Below are positions 37,593 through 48,891 of a stretch of DNA of 64,000 bases, piece after piece. The DNA lies in contig OX638327.1 of NCBI GenBank assembly GCA_951812745.1, positions 124,001 through 188,000 of the forward strand, given 5' to 3'. The notes below the pieces were generated by a model. That model made no database searches. It saw only the letters and a program-made list of their open reading frames with translations, and was not told the DNA's origin. This stretch comes from an uncultured Nitrospirales bacterium (GTDB taxonomy: Bacteria; Nitrospirota; Nitrospiria; Nitrospirales; UBA8639). The translations under genes were made by a program, and so were the position numbers. Position 1 is the first letter of the stretch, and each line of letters starts with the position of its first letter.

Positions 37593-37680
37593 GCCACCAC
37601 GTTTTTATCTCTTGCAGTGGCGCCATCCCTGCTCGAGCAGGGATATGCCTGCCCTTCCTTAATAGACTAGCTCTTTCGCT

Positions 37681-38397
37681 ATGCCGGTATCGCGCATAAA
37701 GGTCGTGTTTTTTGATGCCGTGGGGACTCTCTTTCACGTCAAGGGGTCCGTCGGGGACGTCTATCTTCATCATGCCGAAAAATATGGCGTACCCCGTTCG
37801 GTTGATATGGTGACCAAGGTGAACCAGGCGTTCAAGGACGCCTTTCGTCAAGCCCCCCCGCCGATCTTTGCCGTCGAACAACCGGAAAAATTAAAGCAAT
37901 GCGAACGACTCTGGTGGTTTGATATCGTGCACGCGGTATTTTATCGCGTTGGCATGTTTGAAGGGTTCGATGACTACTTCGACGAAGTCTATGAAGCCTT
38001 CAGCAGGGCAGAGGCGTGGGAAGTCTATTCCGAAGTGCCGGAGGTGCTTCAGCAGTTGCGCTCGCAAGGCTATGAGCTTGGGGTCATCTCCAATTTCGAC
38101 ACGCGGTTTTTTGAAATTGTCCGGGAATTGCGGTTGGAGCGATTTTTTGATTCCATTACGATTTCCAGTATCGTCGGGACAGCCAAACCGTCTCCAAAGA
38201 TTTTCCAGCATGCCTTGGACCAACACGTGGTTGAACCCGAAGAAGCTATGCACGTGGGGGACGATCCCAAGGAAGACTTTGAGGGAGCCACCAATGCCAA
38301 GTTGATAGGGATTCTCCTCGATCGGGACGGGACAGGAAACAGTGGAACGATACCCTGTATTGCCGACCTTGGTGAATTGCATCAGGTTCTTCATTAA
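37681..38397 (+). CDS. HAD-superfamily hydrolase (subfamily IA, REG-2/HDHD3-like)
   Basis: The 238-residue product has the HAD Rossmann fold: motif I VVFFDAVGTLF, motif II LGVISNFDTR, motif III lysine in GTAKPSPKIF and motif IV HVGDDPKEDFEGA. A helical cap lies between motifs I and II (about 20-105). Motif I has D-A-V instead of D-x-D, as in REG-2-like members, so the general acid position is altered. Substrate unknown; small-molecule phosphatase activity is an inference from the family. Confidence 0.85.
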   Translation: MPVSRIKVVFFDAVGTLFHVKGSVGDVYLHHAEKYGVPRSVDMVTKVNQAFKDAFRQAPPPIFAVEQPEKLKQCERLWWFDIVHAVFYRVGMFEGFDDYFDEVYEAFSRAEAWEVYSEVPEVLQQLRSQGYELGVISNFDTRFFEIVRELRLERFFDSITISSIVGTAKPSPKIFQHALDQHVVEPEEAMHVGDDPKEDFEGATNAKLIGILLDRDGTGNSGTIPCIADLGELHQVLH

Positions 38398-38634
38398 ACT
38401 AATGCCCGTGTGCTTCCCGGCAGGATTCTGTGCAGGTGTATTCTTGGAGACACCGCGTTGTCGAATGATGAGCCGGTGTGCGTTCCTTGACTTCGGAAAT
38501 GACGGCCTGCTAGACTTTTTTCCCAACTACTTGGTTTTATTTGAAAAATTCTATGGATTTATAAAAATAAATACGTAAAGTCAAAGAGCTATTGATTAAA
38601 CCTTTAGTAAGACTTGGATATTATGAGGGGTGTC
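38398..38634. other. Non-coding region before the NHL gene
   Basis: No convincing gene is seen. The part from 38515 to 38620 is markedly AT-rich and may hold the promoter of the NHL gene, but no hexamer pair with good spacing stands out. GAGGGG at 38625-38630 is a good ribosome-binding site for the ATG at 38635. Confidence 0.35.
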
Positions 38635-41595
38635 ATGAAGGATTTTTTTGAATTAGATCGTGATCTGATCCCACAGTGGGGTCGGTGTGTTTCAAGGGTC
38701 GAGGGTCTCGAAGAAGACTGGGGCGCAGGCGAAGACGCCGACCAGGACAAACTGCCGGATCCGCCCTCCGGCGTCAGGGTCGTCGCAGGAAATGGATTTA
38801 TTACCCTGAGTTGGGATGCCATGCCCGATGCGATGTATTACAACGTCTACTACCAGACCTCCAAAGGGGTCAACATCAAGCCGAATGAACTGACTCGTCC
38901 GATTGCGAGCCAGGACGATTTTAATCCCGTCATCGGGGTGACCAAGGACAAAGGGAATTGTATCGAAGGTCCTGCCTGCCCCTACACGCATAACGACCTT
39001 GCCAATGGCCTGTGTTACCACTACGTGGTCACCGTCGTGACCGCCGATGGAGAAAGTCGTGAATCGGAAGAAGTGATGTCGATCCCTTCGCCGTATTTGC
39101 CCGTGATGCAGTTCGGAGAGGAAGGCGTCGATGACGGGGAATTTCGCTCACCAACGGGTATTGCCCTCGATAGCGACGGCAACATCTACGTGGCGGATAC
39201 CGATAATCATGCCATTCAAAAGTTTGATAGGGACGGCAAATGTTTAGCTCGCTGGGGCGGGGAAGCCGATTCGGAAGAAGGCACATTTTATTATCCCCGA
39301 GGGTTGGCGACCGCTCCCGAAGGACACGTGTACGTGGCGGACAGCGGTAACAACCGCGTTCAGAAGTTTGATCCTGACGGGAACTTTTTGCATGCCTGGG
39401 GCAAGTTCGGTTTTGCCTGGCGAGGCGCCGAGGCCGGACAGTTTGACGTGCCCTGGGGGGTGGCCACGGATCAGCAGGGGAATCTCTACGTCTCGGACAC
39501 GAGTAACGCTCGCATCCAAAAATTCCAGTCGGACGGCACCCCCTTGATCAAATGGGGAAAAGACGGGAGCTTCGACGGTGCCTTTTTCTATCCGCGAGGC
39601 CTGACGATCGACTTTGCCGGCCATATTTACATTGCCGATGAAGGCAATCATCGCATTCAAAAATTCGATTCCCGCGGCAATTTCCTGACGAAATGGGGAA
39701 GAGAAGGGAATGGGATCGGACAATTCAAGTCTCCCTGGGGCGTGGCCTGCGACGCCTTGGGCAACGTGTACGTCGTGGATAGCGGGAACCATCGAATCCA
39801 GAAGTTCGATTCGAACGGCACGTATCTGTGTTCGTGGGGCAACCGTGGGCTCACGGAAGCCCAGGTGAATTTTCCTTCCGGTATCGCGGTGGATAAAGAA
39901 GGGTACGTCTACGTGGTGGATAGCGGGAACTATCGGATCTTGAAATTCGCGCCCACGGAAGAAGAAATCGCGAGGGGCCGGGAAAAAGCCGACAAGGTTG
40001 CGGAGGCGGAGGGGGCCCCGCTTGCCGTGCCGTTGGTGGGGAAACCCGGAGATACCGAGGCAATGCTCAGTTGGATGGAGGTGCCCGGCGCCGTGTCCTA
40101 CAACCTCTATTTCAGCACCACTCCCGGTGTGTCAAGAGAGACGGCGACTCGAATCGAAGGGGTGACGAGTCCCTATACCCATACCGGATTGACGAACAAT
40201 ACGGCCTATTACTATGCGCTCACGAGTGTTGACGAGAACGACGCCGAGAGTCCCCTGTCGGAAGAACAGGAAGTCATGCCCGTCTTGATCGACGTGGCCG
40301 CCCCGCAGAATCCGGATATCGTCCTGAATCACGGGGCGTACATGACGAATTCGTTGGACGTGGTGGCAACCATTTCGGCCAGGGACGTCGATACCGGCGT
40401 GGCGGGCTATTTCATATCCGAAAATCCCATGACTCCCGGTGCGACCTTGCCGGGCTGGATCGAGGTCGAACCGGAAAATCGTTTCGGGGCAACGATTCCC
40501 CTGACGTTATCACCGGTTGATGGGCCTAAAACGGTCTACGCCTGGTTTAAAGACGTCGGCAATAATATTTCGGTCCCGGCCAGTGCGAACATCTTGCTGA
40601 ATACCTCCGGGTACGTGTGTACGGCGAAATGGGGAAAACCCGGTCGTGGTGCCTCATTGCTGCACGGCGGTGAATTTATGGCGCCGCTCTATGGATTGGC
40701 CATCGATCAACAGGGCTCCCTGTTCGTGATCGACAACGGCAACACCCGTGTTCAAAAATTCGACAGAAATGGCAATTTCATCCTGCTGTGGGGGAACTTC
40801 GGTACGGCCAATGGTAATTTCAACAACCCCACAGGGGTTGTGTGCGATGGAAAAGGCGATGTGTACGTGTGCGATACCAGTAACCATCGCGTACAGAAGT
40901 TCGATGGAAAACTGGGCCAATACCTCCTGAAAATCGGTGGTCGAGGAAATGGGGAAGGACAGTTCAATGCTCCTTGGGATGTTGCCGTCGACCGGGTGCG
41001 CGGCTACCTGTACGTTGTCGATAGTGCCAATTTCCGCGTCCAGAAATTCGATGAGGACGGTGAATTCGTGATGCAGTGGGGCAGTTTTGGGAATAATGAC
41101 GGGCAATTCTATTTTGCCCGGGGCGTGGCCGTCGATCAAAACGACGGGATGGTCTACGTCGTGGATATGGGGAATCATCGAATCCAGAAGTTCGATACCA
41201 GTACGAACGTCCTCCCGCAGCTCGTCGCCAAATGGGGCGGTGGGACCAGTCCGGGCCACGCGAGTAGCGCCCAAGCCCAGGAGCCGGGTCAGTTCCGTTC
41301 CCCCTGGGGGATCGCGGTGGACGGCTCGGGCGACGTCTATATATCGGACACCGGGAACCAAAGGATTCAAAAATTCGATCGGGACGGCAATTTCATCACT
41401 CAATGGGGTGGATTCGGTAATGCCGAGGGGCAATTCAACTTCCCCTATGGCCTCGCAGTGGATCATAGAGGGCACGTCTTCGTGGTCGATAGCGGGAACA
41501 TGCGCGTGCAACACTTCATGCCGGCTGAAGACGCCGAAGATTTTCTGCGAGAGGAAGCGGAAACGGTTGCGGCCCTACCGGAAGGCGGAGAATAA
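38635..41595 (+). CDS. Large NHL-repeat / fibronectin type III protein
   Basis: The 986-residue product has, in order, a FnIII-like domain (about 40-145), an NHL propeller (about 155-450, six repeats such as G-x-x-Y-V-A/V-D-S/T-G-N-x-R-I/V-Q-K-F-D), a second FnIII-like domain (about 475-560), a further Ig-like segment (about 560-650) and a second six-bladed NHL propeller (about 655-965). NHL propellers bind proteins, RNA or ligands, and FnIII domains are usual in extracellular proteins. There is no signal peptide: the N-terminus is MKDFFELDRDLIPQW and stop codons close the frame upstream. Location is therefore uncertain. Confidence 0.85.
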   Translation: MKDFFELDRDLIPQWGRCVSRVEGLEEDWGAGEDADQDKLPDPPSGVRVVAGNGFITLSWDAMPDAMYYNVYYQTSKGVNIKPNELTRPIASQDDFNPVIGVTKDKGNCIEGPACPYTHNDLANGLCYHYVVTVVTADGESRESEEVMSIPSPYLPVMQFGEEGVDDGEFRSPTGIALDSDGNIYVADTDNHAIQKFDRDGKCLARWGGEADSEEGTFYYPRGLATAPEGHVYVADSGNNRVQKFDPDGNFLHAWGKFGFAWRGAEAGQFDVPWGVATDQQGNLYVSDTSNARIQKFQSDGTPLIKWGKDGSFDGAFFYPRGLTIDFAGHIYIADEGNHRIQKFDSRGNFLTKWGREGNGIGQFKSPWGVACDALGNVYVVDSGNHRIQKFDSNGTYLCSWGNRGLTEAQVNFPSGIAVDKEGYVYVVDSGNYRILKFAPTEEEIARGREKADKVAEAEGAPLAVPLVGKPGDTEAMLSWMEVPGAVSYNLYFSTTPGVSRETATRIEGVTSPYTHTGLTNNTAYYYALTSVDENDAESPLSEEQEVMPVLIDVAAPQNPDIVLNHGAYMTNSLDVVATISARDVDTGVAGYFISENPMTPGATLPGWIEVEPENRFGATIPLTLSPVDGPKTVYAWFKDVGNNISVPASANILLNTSGYVCTAKWGKPGRGASLLHGGEFMAPLYGLAIDQQGSLFVIDNGNTRVQKFDRNGNFILLWGNFGTANGNFNNPTGVVCDGKGDVYVCDTSNHRVQKFDGKLGQYLLKIGGRGNGEGQFNAPWDVAVDRVRGYLYVVDSANFRVQKFDEDGEFVMQWGSFGNNDGQFYFARGVAVDQNDGMVYVVDMGNHRIQKFDTSTNVLPQLVAKWGGGTSPGHASSAQAQEPGQFRSPWGIAVDGSGDVYISDTGNQRIQKFDRDGNFITQWGGFGNAEGQFNFPYGLAVDHRGHVFVVDSGNMRVQHFMPAEDAEDFLREEAETVAALPEGGE

Positions 41596-41643
41596 TAGCG
41601 TCTTGAACCTCGATGGGTCGAGTAACGCTCCCGTGATCGCAGC

Positions 41644-41668
41644 ACAGCCCGATCAGGGTTGTTTTTTC
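41644..41668 (+). terminator. Intrinsic terminator after the NHL gene
   Basis: ACAGCCC (41644-41650) pairs with GGGTTGT (41656-41662) around GATCA, with one G-T pair. TTTTTC follows. It lies about 50 bases after the NHL stop and before guaB. Confidence 0.65.
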
Positions 41669-41802
41669 AGTTTTGGCCGTTGAGCCCGTCGATTTTTTGG
41701 GAAAATCTTGGTAAGCTGCTTTCGCAGTTTTTCTCACCGTTTTTTGTTCATCGACAATTGTGTGGTCTCTCCTACGATGACTCGGTCACTGGTATTTTCT
41801 GA

Positions 41803-43284
<1,482 letters not shown>

Positions 43285-43324
43285 CGTGAGCCAGGACCCG
43301 ACTTCGACAACGCTGTCGTCATCC

Positions 43325-44878
43325 ATGGTGTCCTGTCACGATACGATCGTCGTTCTTGATTTTGGGTCACAATACACCCAACTGATTGCCCGCCGGATTC
43401 GGGAATCCCACGTTCACTCCGTTGTCCTTCCTTCTTCGGCTTCTCTGGAAACGATTCAAGCAAATCGTCCCAAAGGCATCATTCTGTCCGGGGGGCCGGC
43501 CAGCGTGACGAGTGTCGGACGGCCGGAATGGTCGAAAGCGATTATGAAGGAAGGGTTGCCCATTCTCGGCATTTGCTACGGCATGCAATTGATGGCGCAG
43601 TCCATGGGTGGGCGAGTCGGTCGGGCCAAGCGCAGGGAATTCGGTCGCGCGGAGTTGCTCGTTCAGGATGGATCGGATCTATTCAGAGGGCTCGCCCGGA
43701 AGAGTCCCTTTTCAGTCTGGATGTCTCACGGAGACCGGATTGAAAAAATGCCCCCCGGCTTCAAGCCCATTGCGCGGACGTCGAATTCTCCCATCGCCGC
43801 GATGAAATCGGTCAATGGGAGAAATCGCCTCTACGGCCTGCAATTTCACCCCGAGGTTGCCCATACCACGTACGGCGCACGTATCCTCAAAAACTTCGTC
43901 CGTCATATTTGCGGGGCGAGACCGACCTGGACCATGGGGTCGTTCCTGCACGATTCCATCGACCGGATTCGCCGGCAAGTGGGCGGGGAGAAAGTGTTCT
44001 GTGCGCTGAGCGGTGGCGTCGATAGTACGGTGGCGGCGGCCATGACCCATCGGGCGATCGGGAAGCAGCTGACCTGCGTGTTTATCGATAACGGCGTGAT
44101 GCGGAAACATGAAGTCAAACAACTCAAGCAGGCGTTCAGGTCGTTTCACTTCAACTGCCGCATGGTCGATGCTTCAGGCCAATTCTTGCGGGCACTGGGT
44201 CGCACGACCGATCCTGAGAAAAAACGTAGGATCATCGGGCGTCAATTCATCAGGGCGTTTGATCGCGAAGCGCTGAAGATCGGCAACGTGCGTTACTTGG
44301 TCCAGGGCACGCTTTATCCCGACGTGATTGAAAGTGTCAGCCATAAGGGACCTTCCGTGACGATCAAGTCGCACCACAACGTCGGAGGTCTTCCCGCACG
44401 CATGAAACTCCGATTGATCGAACCGCTTCGGGAATTGTTCAAAGATGAAGTGCGAGTCCTGGGTAAGGAACTGGGCTTGCCGGACGACGTGGTTCATCGT
44501 CATCCGTTTCCGGGACCTGGCTTAGCCATTCGCATTCTCGGCGTGGTGACACCTGCTCGCGCGGACATGCTCCGTGAAGCAGATGCCGTATTTATCGATG
44601 AATTAAAGGCGCAGGGATTGTACCGGAAAACGTGGCAGGCGTTTGCCGTGTTGCTGCCGGTTCGTACCGTGGGAGTGATGGGAGATCAACGGACGTATGA
44701 GCACGTCATCGGGTTACGGGCCGTGACCAGCGTGGACGGCATGACCGCGGATTGGGCGCCGTTACCGCAACCTTTTCTGGCGCACGTAGCAAACCGGATC
44801 ATCAACGAAGTGCAGGGCGTGAACCGCGTGGTGTACGACATCAGTTCCAAACCACCGAGTACGATCGAATGGGAATAG
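43325..44878 (+). CDS. guaA: GMP synthase (glutamine-hydrolysing)
   Basis: GuaA aminates XMP to GMP with glutamine and ATP. It has a class I glutamine amidotransferase domain (about 1-195) with the nucleophile in GICYGMQL and the His-Glu pair in FHPEVAHT, then an ATP pyrophosphatase domain with [13 protein letters not shown], and the dimerisation domain ending KPPSTIEWE. The start is uncertain: the ATG at 43325 gives the family-like N-terminus [16 protein letters not shown] (517 aa), but GTG 43286 or TTG 43277, overlapping guaB, are possible. AAGGAGG at 43249 is too far from all of these. Confidence 0.95.
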   Translation: MVSCHDTIVVLDFGSQYTQLIARRIRESHVHSVVLPSSASLETIQANRPKGIILSGGPASVTSVGRPEWSKAIMKEGLPILGICYGMQLMAQSMGGRVGRAKRREFGRAELLVQDGSDLFRGLARKSPFSVWMSHGDRIEKMPPGFKPIARTSNSPIAAMKSVNGRNRLYGLQFHPEVAHTTYGARILKNFVRHICGARPTWTMGSFLHDSIDRIRRQVGGEKVFCALSGGVDSTVAAAMTHRAIGKQLTCVFIDNGVMRKHEVKQLKQAFRSFHFNCRMVDASGQFLRALGRTTDPEKKRRIIGRQFIRAFDREALKIGNVRYLVQGTLYPDVIESVSHKGPSVTIKSHHNVGGLPARMKLRLIEPLRELFKDEVRVLGKELGLPDDVVHRHPFPGPGLAIRILGVVTPARADMLREADAVFIDELKAQGLYRKTWQAFAVLLPVRTVGVMGDQRTYEHVIGLRAVTSVDGMTADWAPLPQPFLAHVANRIINEVQGVNRVVYDISSKPPSTIEWE

Positions 44879-44904
44879 CCGTCACGAATTCGGCTTGGTT
44901 GTGG

Positions 44905-44992
44905 TCCTCCCCCTCCTTTGCCTGTCCTGAGCGTGGCGAAGGGTAAGGAGCGGCAAGGGTAGCATTAGGCCTGCCCCGGACTTGATCCGGGG
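44905..44992. repeat. Two adjacent intergenic palindromic repeats
   Basis: CCTGTCCTGAGCGTGGCGAAGG (split over 44919-44942) resembles the common intergenic CCTGAGC...GAAGG repeat. CCCCGGA (44974-44980) pairs with TCCGGGG (44986-44992) around CTTGA, like another widespread repeat type. Together they fill the guaA-rluB gap. Confidence 0.55.
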
Positions 44993-45011
44993 TAGAAACG
45001 TTTAAAACTCC

Positions 45012-45953
45012 ATGATGGTTCGATTGCAAAAAGTCATTGCCGCCAGTGGGATAGCGTCACGGCGCGCGTCTGAAGCCATGATCCAGGAAGGTCGCGTGAC
45101 GGTAAACGGCAAAGTCGTGCGTGTGCTCGGCACGTGCATCGATCCGTCGAAAGACCACGTGAAGATCGATGGCCGTCACGTGCAACCCACCGAGCCGGAA
45201 GTCTTCGTTCTCCTGCACAAACCGCCCGGTTACGTGACGACGATGGACGATCCGTATGGCCGGCCTACGATTGCGGATTTGGTGGCGAAAGTAAAAGTGC
45301 GGGTCTTTCCGGTCGGCCGGTTGGACTATGACACCGAAGGCCTGTTGCTGTTGACGAATAATGGCAATGTGGCGCAAGCGTGCGTCCATCCCCGGTACCA
45401 CGTACCCAAGACGTATTTGGTCAAAGTCTCGGGGGTCTGTACGGAAGAGGAAATCCAAAATCTTGAAGACGGTATCGCCTTGGACGACGGGATGACCGCT
45501 CCCGCCGTGATCAGGAAATCCGGAAAGGCCAAGGCCAATTCATGGTTGGAGATCACGATTCACGAAGGCAGGAAGCATCAGATCAAGCGCATGCTCGAAG
45601 CCTTGGGCCATCGGGTCATGCGCATCATAAGAATTCGTTTCGGCCCGCTTGACCTGGGAGATTTGCCCGTGGGAGTGTGCCGGTTTGCCACCGACCTCGA
45701 AGCCAATGCGTTGCGGGGGATCGTTCATCGAACGACCAAGCCCTTGAACGTCCGTGCGCGGGCGCCACGGTCCAACTTGCAAAGGTCGAAGCCGGATAGG
45801 GATACTGGGCCGCCGCACGTGCGGAAAACGAAACCTTCGGCAAAGCGAGATGCAAGCAGCAAGGGCAGCAAGGCTCGTCCGGCTTCGGGCAGTGCCAGGC
45901 AGCCAGGGCGAGTCGTGAAAGGACGGGGTCGCACACGGACGCGGAAAGGGTAA
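45012..45953 (+). CDS. rluB: rRNA pseudouridine synthase of the RsuA/RluB family
   Basis: The 313-residue product has an S4 RNA-binding domain (about 4-60, LQKVIAASGIASRRASEAMI) and a pseudouridine synthase domain with the catalytic aspartate in VGRLDYDTEGLLLLTN and the closing EGRKHQIKRMLEALGHRV. It probably modifies 23S rRNA helix 89 as RluB does, although RsuA or RluE activity cannot be excluded by sequence. The C-terminal 70 residues are a low-complexity tail very rich in Arg, Lys, Ser and Pro, a likely disordered RNA-binding extension. ATGs at 45012 and 45015 both fit. Confidence 0.9.
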   Translation: MMVRLQKVIAASGIASRRASEAMIQEGRVTVNGKVVRVLGTCIDPSKDHVKIDGRHVQPTEPEVFVLLHKPPGYVTTMDDPYGRPTIADLVAKVKVRVFPVGRLDYDTEGLLLLTNNGNVAQACVHPRYHVPKTYLVKVSGVCTEEEIQNLEDGIALDDGMTAPAVIRKSGKAKANSWLEITIHEGRKHQIKRMLEALGHRVMRIIRIRFGPLDLGDLPVGVCRFATDLEANALRGIVHRTTKPLNVRARAPRSNLQRSKPDRDTGPPHVRKTKPSAKRDASSKGSKARPASGSARQPGRVVKGRGRTRTRKG

Positions 45954-45961
45954 GCAGCACG

Positions 45962-47722
45962 GTGAAGCGGACACACCATTGCGGAGAATTAACGCGTGAA
46001 CAGAATGGCCAAACCGTCACGTTGATGGGATGGGTGCATGGCCGGCGCGATCATGGGGGTGTGTTATTCATCGACGTGCGTGACCGGTTCGGGGTCACGC
46101 AACTGGTGTTTGACGTGGAGAACGATAAGGCCACTCATGAACAGGCCAACGAACTCCGCAACGAATTCGTGATTGCCGCCACGGGAATGGTGCGACCCAG
46201 ACCCGAGGATTCGATTAATCCACAGATTGCGACGGGGGAAATCGAAATCCAAGTTGGCGTCCTGGAAGTGCTCAATCGAGCCCACACCCCGCCTTTCTTA
46301 ATCGAAGACGACAGTCAGGCTACGGAAGCCCTTCGTTTGAAGCATCGGTATTTGGATTTACGCCGGCCTCCCATGCAGCGGTTACTTACGTTGCGTCATG
46401 ACGTGACCTACCGGACCAGGCAGTTTCTCCATGAACGGCGATTTCTGGAAATCGAGACCCCGATCCTCACGAAGAGTACTCCCGAAGGAGCCAGGGATTA
46501 CCTGGTGCCAAGCCGTGTCAATCAAGGGGCATTCTTTGCGCTGCCGCAATCGCCACAATTGTTCAAACAGATTCTGATGGTCGGCGGAGCTGATCGATAT
46601 TTTCAGATCGCCCGCTGCTTCCGAGACGAAGATCTCCGGCTCGACCGGCAGCCCGAGTTTACGCAAATCGACCTCGAAATGTCGTTTGTGGAACGTGACG
46701 ACGTCATGAACCTGACGGAAGAGTTACTGAGACTCGTGTGCAAGGAAGCCGCGGGCATTTCGTTGCCGTCTCCGTTCCCGCGCCTGCCCTACCAGGAAGC
46801 CATGTCACGGTATGGGACCGACAAGCCCGATCGTCGGTTCGGATTGGAGCTTCATGATTTAAACGAAGTCGCCAAACACGTCGAGTTCAAAGTATTTCGG
46901 GATACGGTGGAAAAAGGCGGGCAAGTTTCCGGTCTCGTGGTCAAAGGCGGCGCGGACATTGCGCGTAACCAGATCGACCGTCTCATTGAAGTCGCCAAAG
47001 GGTTTGGGGCCAAAGGCCTCGCGTGGGTCAAGATTGCCCCAGGGTGGCAGCTTGAGTCGGCGATTGCCAAATTCCTCGACGCCGCACTGTTTCAACAGCA
47101 GCTTCCTGACGCCGGTCCCGGGGATCTCCTGCTGTTTGTCGCTGACAAGCCGGCCGTCACGTATGAGGTGTTGGGCCGGCTTCGATCATACCTTGGCGTC
47201 GAATTGGAGTTGATTGATTACGACAAATGGGAGCCGGTCTGGGTGACGGATTTCCCCATGTTCGAATACGATGCGGCGGAACAACGGTACGTGGCGTTGC
47301 ATCATCCGTTTACGTCGCCTCGTATGGATGATCTTCCCCACCTGGATTCCGACCCATTGCACGCGCACGCGCAAGCCTATGACGTGGTGCTCAACGGGTT
47401 TGAGATCGGCGGAGGCAGTATTCGTATTCACCAGAGTGAGTTGCAGCACAAGGTATTCAACCTGTTGGGGATTTCCAAAGACGCCGCTCAGGAGAAGTTC
47501 GGGTTCTTGCTGGATGCGCTGGAGTATGGCGCCCCGCCCCATGGTGGAATCGCCTTGGGGCTCGATCGTCTGGTCATGCTGCTCGGAAAAGCCGAGTCCA
47601 TTCGAGAAGTGATTCCCTTCCCCAAGACGCAAAAAGTGCAGTGTCTGATGACCGAAGCCCCGTCGGACGTCGGGCAGACCCAACTCAAAGAACTCGGCAT
47701 CAAACTCGACCTTGAAATCTAA
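45962..47722 (+). CDS. aspS: Aspartyl-tRNA synthetase (bacterial type)
   Basis: AspRS charges tRNA-Asp, and in many bacteria also tRNA-Asn. The 586-residue product has the N-terminal OB-fold anticodon domain (about 1-105), the class II core (ALRLKHRYLDLRRPPMQ, FRDEDLRLDRQPEFTQIDLEMS), the bacterial GAD insertion (about 290-400) and motif 3 GIALGLDRLVML. A GTG start lies 8 bases after the rluB stop. Whether it is discriminating cannot be told here, because no gatCAB or asnS is in the window. Confidence 0.96.
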   Translation: MKRTHHCGELTREQNGQTVTLMGWVHGRRDHGGVLFIDVRDRFGVTQLVFDVENDKATHEQANELRNEFVIAATGMVRPRPEDSINPQIATGEIEIQVGVLEVLNRAHTPPFLIEDDSQATEALRLKHRYLDLRRPPMQRLLTLRHDVTYRTRQFLHERRFLEIETPILTKSTPEGARDYLVPSRVNQGAFFALPQSPQLFKQILMVGGADRYFQIARCFRDEDLRLDRQPEFTQIDLEMSFVERDDVMNLTEELLRLVCKEAAGISLPSPFPRLPYQEAMSRYGTDKPDRRFGLELHDLNEVAKHVEFKVFRDTVEKGGQVSGLVVKGGADIARNQIDRLIEVAKGFGAKGLAWVKIAPGWQLESAIAKFLDAALFQQQLPDAGPGDLLLFVADKPAVTYEVLGRLRSYLGVELELIDYDKWEPVWVTDFPMFEYDAAEQRYVALHHPFTSPRMDDLPHLDSDPLHAHAQAYDVVLNGFEIGGGSIRIHQSELQHKVFNLLGISKDAAQEKFGFLLDALEYGAPPHGGIALGLDRLVMLLGKAESIREVIPFPKTQKVQCLMTEAPSDVGQTQLKELGIKLDLEI

Positions 47723-47745
47723 GGCCGCGTACCGGAGCCCAAGCC

Positions 47746-48756
47746 TCAGGCCTTGAACACGTTCACCACGATGCTGTGCAGGCCCGTGGCGCCATTGGGT
47801 TGGGGACGAGTGATGGTTGAGGTTTGCACGGTGCCGGCGGTATCGACGGCGCGAACGGAGATCATGCTCTTGCCGACCGGCATATCGGGCCGCTGATAGT
47901 TCCAGACCACCCAGGACCAGGGGGATTGGGGTGGTTCAATGGCGGCGTCTCTCCAGGTTTTTTCCTGGTCGAAACTCAGTTGCACTTGGGCAATGGAGTT
48001 GGGCCCGCCGAAGGCAATGCCGCGGAACTGAACGTTGGGCCCGCGGACGTCCTGATAATGTCCCGGACTATCGATGCGGGAAAAAACATGGATCGTCCCC
48101 TCGTCGGTCCAGCCTTTGCGTTGCCAATACCCCTGATAGTCCCCGTTGTACACTTCAATTTCCGTAATCCATTTGACGTTTTTGATGCCGTATAACCCGG
48201 GCACGATCAGACGGAGCGGAAATCCATGGGCCTTCGGGAGCTTTTCCCCGTTCATGAGATAGGCCAGCATCACTTCATCGTGCATGGCCCGTTCAAAGGG
48301 AATGCTGTCATGGTAGGCGTCGGCTCCTCGGAAAATGACGTCCCGTGCGGTCTCGGCATCCGCCCCGGCTTCGATCAGCAATTCCTTGAGAGAAATCCCC
48401 CGCCAAATCGCATTGCCCAGACTCGTCCCTCCCGGGAGGGTATCGATGCAAATGAGGGTGGAAACCTGGTCGAACGGTTTGCGATTCAGGATGTCTCGCC
48501 ACGTGAGCACCATGGGGTTGGCGACTGCGCCTTTGACCACCATTTGCCATTGCTCCTGGTCGACATCGCGCGAAAGGTTGTATGGAGAGTCCATATAATT
48601 GACGGTATAAAATTTGTCATTGGGCGTGAAATACCGTGTTTCGCGGGCGGGAACTGCAAACATGCTGCCGAGGTCGCACCCGCTGGTGAGGCTGCCGAGG
48701 CCTGCCAGGGTTCCCAGGCTGCTCAGTTGAAATAATTTGCGACGGGTGATGTCCAT
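47746..48756 (-). CDS. Exported sulfite-oxidase-fold molybdopterin oxidoreductase
   Basis: The 336-residue product has the two domains of the sulfite oxidase family: the Mo-cofactor domain (about 65-215, including VVKGAVANPMVLTWRDIL and GFPLRLIVPGLYGIKNVKWI) and the immunoglobulin-like dimerisation domain (about 230-335). C103 in STLICIDT is the expected molybdenum ligand. The N-terminus ITRRKLFQLSS is a twin-arginine signal, followed by LTSGC (C27), a good lipobox, so it may be a Tat-exported lipoprotein. The motif after the cysteine differs from the usual CAGNRR of sulfite oxidase, so the substrate is open. Confidence 0.86.
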   Translation of the reverse strand: MDITRRKLFQLSSLGTLAGLGSLTSGCDLGSMFAVPARETRYFTPNDKFYTVNYMDSPYNLSRDVDQEQWQMVVKGAVANPMVLTWRDILNRKPFDQVSTLICIDTLPGGTSLGNAIWRGISLKELLIEAGADAETARDVIFRGADAYHDSIPFERAMHDEVMLAYLMNGEKLPKAHGFPLRLIVPGLYGIKNVKWITEIEVYNGDYQGYWQRKGWTDEGTIHVFSRIDSPGHYQDVRGPNVQFRGIAFGGPNSIAQVQLSFDQEKTWRDAAIEPPQSPWSWVVWNYQRPDMPVGKSMISVRAVDTAGTVQTSTITRPQPNGATGLHSIVVNVFKA

Positions 48757-48891
48757 GATCGAGGTGGGCAAGTTTTAAAGGACTATCGTCCTCTTGCAAT
48801 TACTATAGTACAGTGCCGGACCCTCTGCAAGAGGATCGTTGTCGCGGTGGGTTCTTCCGCTCAGGTTCAGGGATATGCTTTATGCACTTTC

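Noticed and set aside
38342-38578. Plus-strand frame overlapping the end of the HAD gene
   Set aside because: It starts inside the HAD coding region in another frame, is cysteine- and phenylalanine-rich and lacks a ribosome-binding site.
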